From Aldersonia kunmingensis (GTDB taxonomy: Bacteria; Actinomycetota; Actinomycetes; Mycobacteriales; Mycobacteriaceae), in NCBI RefSeq assembly GCF_001646865.1, contig NZ_LRRB01000140.1, positions 1-64,000 on the forward strand: 64,000 nucleotides of DNA. The letters run 5' to 3'. Below are positions 60,242 through 64,000 of this stretch, one piece after another; position 1 is the stretch's first letter, and every line of letters begins with the position of its first letter. A program made the position numbers and the translations under genes. The notes beneath the pieces were generated by a model that saw only the letters and a list, made by a program, of their open reading frames with translations, was not told the DNA's origin and searched no databases.

Positions 60242-60274
60242 CGTCCCGGGACGCAACCCACGCGTCCCGGGACG
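60242..60274. terminator. Paired CGTCCCGGGACG palindromes after marR
   Basis: Two identical self-complementary 12-mers, CGTCCCGGGACG at 60242-60253 and 60263-60274, can form one hairpin of 12 pairs with a 9-nt loop. It lies 27 bp beyond the MarR stop codon and before the nine-gene promoter, so it is a likely terminator for marR. No U-rich tail follows. Confidence 0.55.
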
Positions 60275-60300
60275 AAAGCCCTGATCAATACGGAATCTGC

Positions 60301-60798
60301 CTATAACTCGACGTGGTCGCTGATGACCTCGTGCCCGGTCCCCTTTTCCACCACACGACTGAGGAGATCGCGCAGCGTTTCATGCTCTTCGGGGGTCAGC
60401 ACGCCGAAAACCTGCTCGTGTGCGGCGATGGCATCGCTGACGACGGCCTGGGCGACCTCTTTACCCTCATCAGTCAGGAAAGCCTGCAGGATGCGCCCGT
60501 GCTGCGGATCCTGGCGTCGCTCGACCAGACCGCGCTTTTCCAGCGCGGTCAGCGCGAGCTGAACCCCCTGCGGCGTGATCAGCAGGCGCCGGGCGAGTTC
60601 CGCCCCGGACAGGCCTGGCTCGTTGGTGAGCTGGCGCAGCAAACCGATCTGGGCAGTGCTGACACCGTGCTGCTTCACGGCCTCGTTGACGGTGGTGAGC
60701 GAGAAGTAGAAGGCCTGCTTCAACAGCCACAGTGTGTTCTCGGTCAGTTCCAACCGTTTCTCCTGCCCGCTTTGACCACGGGATTCGCTGCTCGCCAC
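60301..60798 (-). CDS. MarR-family regulator of the oxygenase regulon
   Basis: A 165-residue MarR protein: helical dimer ends, and a winged helix in LSGAELARRLLITPQGVQLALTALEKRGLVERRQDPQHGR. It lies between two catabolic units on the same strand, each headed by the CAAGTAGTTGA element, which makes it the obvious candidate to bind those sites. MarR proteins usually repress and release DNA on binding a phenolic or other small substrate, so induction by the pathway substrate is expected (inference). Confidence 0.85.
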   Translation of the reverse strand: MASSESRGQSGQEKRLELTENTLWLLKQAFYFSLTTVNEAVKQHGVSTAQIGLLRQLTNEPGLSGAELARRLLITPQGVQLALTALEKRGLVERRQDPQHGRILQAFLTDEGKEVAQAVVSDAIAAHEQVFGVLTPEEHETLRDLLSRVVEKGTGHEVISDHVEL

Positions 60799-60820
60799 AT
60801 CTCGACGCTATCGCAAATAA

Positions 60821-60848
60821 AGCCGCCCGCGGTGATCCACGGGCGGCT
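60821..60848 (-). terminator. Rho-independent terminator after the amidohydrolase gene
   Basis: AGCCGCCCG (60821-60829) and CGGGCGGCT (60840-60848) form a perfect 9-bp GC-rich stem with a 10-nt loop. Reading on the minus strand, the stem is followed by TTTATTTGCG, a U-rich tract. It begins 4 bp after the amidohydrolase stop codon and separates that operon from marR. Confidence 0.85.
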
Positions 60849-60851
60849 CTA

Positions 60852-62105
60852 TCAAGCGGCGGGAGACTTGTGAATCCGGCCGTTCTTCATGACGAAGTGC
60901 ACGTCGAGTGTTGTGCTGATGTCCGCCGACGGATCACCGGGTACGGCAATGATGTCAGCCAGGTACCCGGGTGCGAGGCGCCCAAGTTCGTGGTCCACAT
61001 CGACCAGTTCGGCCGCCACCACGGTGGCCGATCGAAGCGCCTGCAGCGGCGTCATGCCGCGTTCCACGAGCGCGACGAGTTCCTTCGCGTTCTGCCCGTG
61101 CGGCACGGCCGGCGCATCGGTTCCGCATGCGATGCGGACACCCGCTGCAATCGCCTTGGGCAGCATGGCTTTTGCCCGAGGAAAGACTTCTTCAGCCTTC
61201 GCCCGCAGCTCCGGCGCGATCCGGTCGATGGCCATCGCATCCGTCAGGTAGGTCGTCGAGACCAGGAACGTGCCATGGTCGACCATCATCTGGATCGTCT
61301 CGTCGGTTGCCAGGAAGCCGTGCTCGATGCAGTCGATACCGGCGCGAATACACGCCTGAATCGCCTTGTCGCCGACCGCATGTGCGGCCACCTTCACTCC
61401 GGCCCGATGCGCCTCGTCGGCGATCGCCTCGAACTCGGCATCGGAGTACTGCTGGGCGCCCGGCGACGTGCTGTGCGACATGACGCCACCCGAAGCGGAG
61501 ACCTTGATCAGCTTGGCGCCGTGGCGGACCTGATAGCGGACGCAGGCGATCACGTCCGGTACGCCGTTCGCGATTCCCTCGGCAACCGACAGCGGCATGA
61601 CGCCGGGCGCCAGACGCTGGAACACGGTCGGATCCAGGTGCCCGCCGTACGGCGTCACGGCGTGACCGGCCGGATGGATGCGGGGACCGTCGTGCCAGCC
61701 CTGATCGATGGCGCGCATCAGTGCGACATCCAGCAGGTAGCCACCGGTCTTCACCATGAGCCCGAGGTTGCGCACCGTGGTGAAACCGGCATCGAGCGTG
61801 GTCTTTGCGTTGACCGCGCCGCGCAGCGTCCGGTAGGCCGGATCATCCTGCACACCGTGCATCGGGCTGGGCAGGCCTTCCGGCCCGCCCGGTCCGCCGA
61901 TGAGCAGGTTGAGCTCCATGTCCATCAGGCCGGGGAGCAACGTGGAGTCGCCGAGGTCGATGACCGTGGCGCCTTCGGGCAGCGGGCCGTCGGGATCAAT
62001 CGCGACGATCTGTGTTCCTTCTACGACGATGGTCGCCGGCGAATGCACTTTGCCCGCAACAACATCGACCCACCGCGCTGCGCGGAGGACTGTCGGGCCG
62101 GTCAC
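60852..62105 (-). CDS. Amidohydrolase family protein lacking the HxH motif
   Basis: A 417-residue TIM-barrel metallo-hydrolase-like protein, close in layout to imidazolonepropionase/Xaa-Pro-dipeptidase-like amidohydrolases. The bridging Lys201 (GAKLIKVSASGG), His242 (AAHAVGDKAI), His262 (CIEHGF) and Asp330 (CGTDAP) are all in place, but the first metal motif, normally D-x-H-x-H, reads D-M-E-L-N (Glu64, Asn66). It may therefore bind one metal or use Glu as a ligand. Role probably hydrolysis of an amide, lactam or lactone. The GTG start at 62105 overlaps the small-protein stop by 4 bp. Confidence 0.85.
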   Translation of the reverse strand: MTGPTVLRAARWVDVVAGKVHSPATIVVEGTQIVAIDPDGPLPEGATVIDLGDSTLLPGLMDMELNLLIGGPGGPEGLPSPMHGVQDDPAYRTLRGAVNAKTTLDAGFTTVRNLGLMVKTGGYLLDVALMRAIDQGWHDGPRIHPAGHAVTPYGGHLDPTVFQRLAPGVMPLSVAEGIANGVPDVIACVRYQVRHGAKLIKVSASGGVMSHSTSPGAQQYSDAEFEAIADEAHRAGVKVAAHAVGDKAIQACIRAGIDCIEHGFLATDETIQMMVDHGTFLVSTTYLTDAMAIDRIAPELRAKAEEVFPRAKAMLPKAIAAGVRIACGTDAPAVPHGQNAKELVALVERGMTPLQALRSATVVAAELVDVDHELGRLAPGYLADIIAVPGDPSADISTTLDVHFVMKNGRIHKSPAA

Positions 62106-62428
62106 GGAATGGGCTCGATCACGCAGTCCAGGGTCGAAGCGCCGGCATCGGGAACGCGGGGTTGTTTCCAGCACTCGGCCGAAAACGACACAGTGATCAT
62201 CGAATACAGCAGGTGCATCAGGTTCAGCACGTCCTCTGGCAAGTCGTCGAGCGGGAACTTGTCACAGTAGGAGATCGCTTCTTCCGCACGCGGCGTGATG
62301 GCGTCGTAGAAGGCCTGGATGTCGCGCATCTTGCCGTTCGTGCGCTTGGCGTAACGCTCTGCCTCGGTGGGCAGGCACCACTCCGCGTACGCCTCGAGAT
62401 CGGCGAATTCAGCTGGTAGCAAAGACAT
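62102..62428 (-). CDS. Small helical protein paired with Rieske oxygenase (copy 2)
   Basis: A 108-residue homologue of the protein at 56669-57004, roughly half identical over the core: FADLEAYAEWCLPTEAERY, FYDAITPRAEEAISYCDKF and LDDLPEDVLNLMHLLYS. Both end with a variable Pro-containing tail. It starts 6 bp after the Rieske stop and overlaps the amidohydrolase start. Acidic, no signal peptide, no cofactor motif apart from conserved Cys, Tyr and His. Function unknown; conservation of the pairing with a Rieske gene is the key observation. Confidence 0.8.
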   Translation of the reverse strand: MSLLPAEFADLEAYAEWCLPTEAERYAKRTNGKMRDIQAFYDAITPRAEEAISYCDKFPLDDLPEDVLNLMHLLYSMITVSFSAECWKQPRVPDAGASTLDCVIEPIP

Positions 62429-62434
62429 CTCAGC

Positions 62435-63703
62435 TCACGCTCCCTGCGCCGAACGCTCGTAGTCGGCAATCCACTTCTTGGTTTCATCGTGCAGGTGACG
62501 GATGAGAATCTCCTGGTCACAGAGCAGGAACTCGTCGACCGCGCGCGATTCGAGCATCGACTGCGTCGCCTCGAGCGTGTTGGCATCCTGCAGGCCGAAT
62601 TCCTTGAACGACGCCGCGGCGAGTTCCTGGGCGATGCGCTCGCGCGGACTGCGCGGCGCCGGGAAGTAGACGTTCCCCTCGAAGATGTGCGTGTTATGCG
62701 AGGTCGGCCAGTAGTGGTATGTGAGGTACCAGCCCTGGCTCCAGCACAGGATGGTGAAGTTGGGGAACAGCTGGAACGAATCCAGGCCCCACGGATCGCA
62801 TTTCGCGGGATTCAGTCCGATGGGCATTTCGCCGAGATCCTGCTTGTCCCAAGGACCGAACAGTCCGCTCTGGCAGATGTCCTCGATCGGCTTGCGCATC
62901 TCGGCAGCCATCTCCCACGCACGCACACCGGACGTGCTCACGAGCCGATGCGGACCCTCGAGCTGGTAATGCGGAGCCTCGAATCCCGCCTGCGCGGCCG
63001 CCTTCGAATATGCCGCCGGCGACTGGTTCGCATGCAAAACGGGTGCGTGATAGAACTCCTGGAACGCATCCATGTAGAGCTTCCAGTTGGCCTTCACCTC
63101 GGAGCGGTAGTAGAACCGCGACGTCATCTTCTCGAACGGATAACCCTCGAGATTGGTGATCATCGGGCCGAGAAATTCGCGCAGCGGCTGCTCCGGCTCG
63201 CCCTTCGCCAGGTTCACGAAGATGAAGCCGGCCCACACCTCGCAGTGCACCGACACCAGGCCGTACTTGCTCTTGTCGAGGTCGAAGAACTCACCTTCCT
63301 GCTGCACGAAGTTGAGGTTGCCGTCGAGGTCGTAGCGCCAGGCGTGGTACTTGCAGGTGAACTGGCGGCACGTGCCGCTGGTTTCCTCCTGCGGCATGTC
63401 GTTCCACACCAGCTTGTTTCCGCGGTGCCGGCAGATGTTGTGGTACGCCTTGACCTCGCCGTCCCCGGTTTTCGTCAGGATGAGCGATGTGTTGGCAGCC
63501 GCGAGCTCCTTGGTGAAGTAACTTCCCTTTTTCGGAAGTTGTTCTACGCGACCGACATTGAGCCAGGCGCGCTTGAAGATCGCTTTGCGCTCGAGCTCCC
63601 AGATCTCGGGACTAATGGAATCTTCATAGGAAACCGGTGCGGTTCCCAGCTCCGGATAGTGTTCCGTCCAACTGCCTTCCGGCGGTTTGGGGAAGCGAGC
63701 CAT
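62435..63703 (-). CDS. Rieske-type oxygenase alpha subunit (canonical ligands)
   Basis: A 422-residue Rieske non-haem iron oxygenase. The cluster ligands are normal: Cys91-x-His93 (NICRHRGNKL) and Cys117-x-x-His120 (FTCKYHAWRY). The catalytic iron site is His219 and His224 in DAFQEFYHAPVLH with Asp212, and Asp373 in FGLQDAN. N- and C-terminal sequences run parallel to the other Rieske protein (SWTEHYPELGT, FKRAWLN, PTSHNTH), so the two are paralogues. ATG 63703 has GAGGAG 8 nt upstream. First gene of a three-gene operon with the small protein and the amidohydrolase. Confidence 0.93.
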   Translation of the reverse strand: MARFPKPPEGSWTEHYPELGTAPVSYEDSISPEIWELERKAIFKRAWLNVGRVEQLPKKGSYFTKELAAANTSLILTKTGDGEVKAYHNICRHRGNKLVWNDMPQEETSGTCRQFTCKYHAWRYDLDGNLNFVQQEGEFFDLDKSKYGLVSVHCEVWAGFIFVNLAKGEPEQPLREFLGPMITNLEGYPFEKMTSRFYYRSEVKANWKLYMDAFQEFYHAPVLHANQSPAAYSKAAAQAGFEAPHYQLEGPHRLVSTSGVRAWEMAAEMRKPIEDICQSGLFGPWDKQDLGEMPIGLNPAKCDPWGLDSFQLFPNFTILCWSQGWYLTYHYWPTSHNTHIFEGNVYFPAPRSPRERIAQELAAASFKEFGLQDANTLEATQSMLESRAVDEFLLCDQEILIRHLHDETKKWIADYERSAQGA

Positions 63704-63807
63704 CGATACTCCTCGATTCGATCCAGCCACGGGTAGCGCGAAGAGCCTCGGTTCGCTCGCGCCGTCACGGCTGCTTTGGGCGCGAGTTCCGCAGCTCGTG
63801 ACTTCAA

Positions 63808-63849
63808 ACGCTAGCGCCTTGCGACGGCAATGACAAGTAGTTGATACTC
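63808..63849 (-). promoter_or_regulatory. Predicted promoter and operator of the second Rieske operon
   Basis: On the minus strand TTGTCA (63836-63831) and TAGCGT (63813-63808) are -35 and -10 candidates with exactly 17 bp between. The element CAAGTAGTTGATACTC (plus strand 63834-63849) overlaps the -35 box and matches the arm of the 60171-60208 dyad at 15 of 16 bases. The site faces the divergent gene at 63887 too, so it could control both directions. Confidence 0.65.
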
Positions 63850-63886
63850 AAGGTCTGCACACGATCGAGCCGACGGAGGAAGACGA

Positions 63887-64000
63887 ATGATTCGCGACTG
63901 TGGCACGGACGGTGACAAGGCATCGCACCGCGATGGTGACCGCGAAGTTCTTACCGTGACCTCGCCACATTCCGAGCAGACCATCGCGCGGGTCGCGGTC
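63887..64000 (+). CDS. Start of a probable aldehyde dehydrogenase (cut by window edge)
   Basis: Thirty-eight codons from an ATG with GGAGGAAGA 5 nt upstream to the window end. The stretch VLTVTSPHSEQTIARVAV has the form of the N-terminal segment of NAD(P)-dependent aldehyde dehydrogenases, in which SPHTEE-like residues precede a strand. Divergent from the second Rieske operon, it would fit oxidation of an aldehyde from the same pathway. The fragment is too short to be sure. Confidence 0.45.
   Translation, partial: MIRDCGTDGDKASHRDGDREVLTVTSPHSEQTIARVAV

Overview
This window is chromosomal DNA from a high-GC, mycolic-acid-type actinobacterium (order Mycobacteriales; Nocardia- or Rhodococcus-like is my best guess, species not assignable). 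The guess rests on many GTG starts, a complete ergothioneine pathway, RpfB, an MgtA-like mannosyltransferase, a Pks16-like fatty acyl-AMP ligase, and gene content that follows the M. tuberculosis Rv1001-Rv1020 block: arcA, pmt, rsmI, metS, tatD, rpfB, ksgA, ispE, pks16, pth, rplY, prs, glmU, tRNA-Gln, TetR, mfd.

Layout. 1-4.2 kb: mfd (cut by the window edge) with two TetR genes upstream. 4.5-7.1 kb: tRNA-Gln, glmU and prs. 7.1-7.35 kb: a repeat-rich hairpin region. 7.3-13.7 kb: a DUF2461 gene and the ergothioneine genes, egtABCD on the minus strand with egtE divergent. 13.9-17.8 kb: rplY, pth, a PASTA-like membrane protein and the acyl-AMP ligase. 18-23.3 kb: prfC, then a four-gene minus-strand unit (DUF445 membrane protein, Abi-alpha-like protein, NTF2-like protein, PdxH-like flavoprotein). 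23.4-27.7 kb: ABC-F protein, ispE and an acyl-CoA ligase. 27.8-32.9 kb: WYL regulator, copZ-copA under a CsoR-type operator, and a thioesterase/TetR divergent pair. 32.9-42.1 kb: ksgA, rpfB, tatD, metS, a secreted lipase, an F420-type PPOX protein, rsmI and pmt. 42.1-51.8 kb: assorted regulators, oxidoreductases, arcA, a WS/DGAT-like protein, SoxR, MgtA-like glycosyltransferase, an aldo/keto reductase and Mug.

52.5-63.9 kb is an uncharacterised catabolic regulon, apart from the aldehyde dehydrogenase start all on the minus strand. A nine-gene operon reads ferredoxin reductase, SDR, Rieske oxygenase, small helical protein, TauD-type dioxygenase, EthD-like protein, CMD-like protein and two overlapping acyl-CoA dehydrogenases. 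Next to it lie a MarR regulator and a second operon (Rieske oxygenase, homologous small protein, amidohydrolase), with an aldehyde dehydrogenase start diverging at the window end. The same 11-bp element (CAAGTAGTTGA) sits as a perfect inverted repeat in front of the first operon and as a single copy over a predicted -35 box in front of the second, so both probably answer to one regulator.

The strongest novelty is in that regulon. The two Rieske oxygenases are paralogues, each followed by a member of the same unnamed ~110-residue family, but the first has lost both histidine ligands of its Rieske cluster (C-x-Q and C-x-x-C instead of C-x-H and C-x-x-H) while keeping its mononuclear iron site. 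The linked amidohydrolase has also lost its HxH metal motif. Other points are a 165-bp nested palindrome between the arsC-like gene and arcA whose imperfect pairs are mostly G-U wobbles on the plus strand, and a dispersed hairpin repeat at about 7.3 and 39.6 kb.
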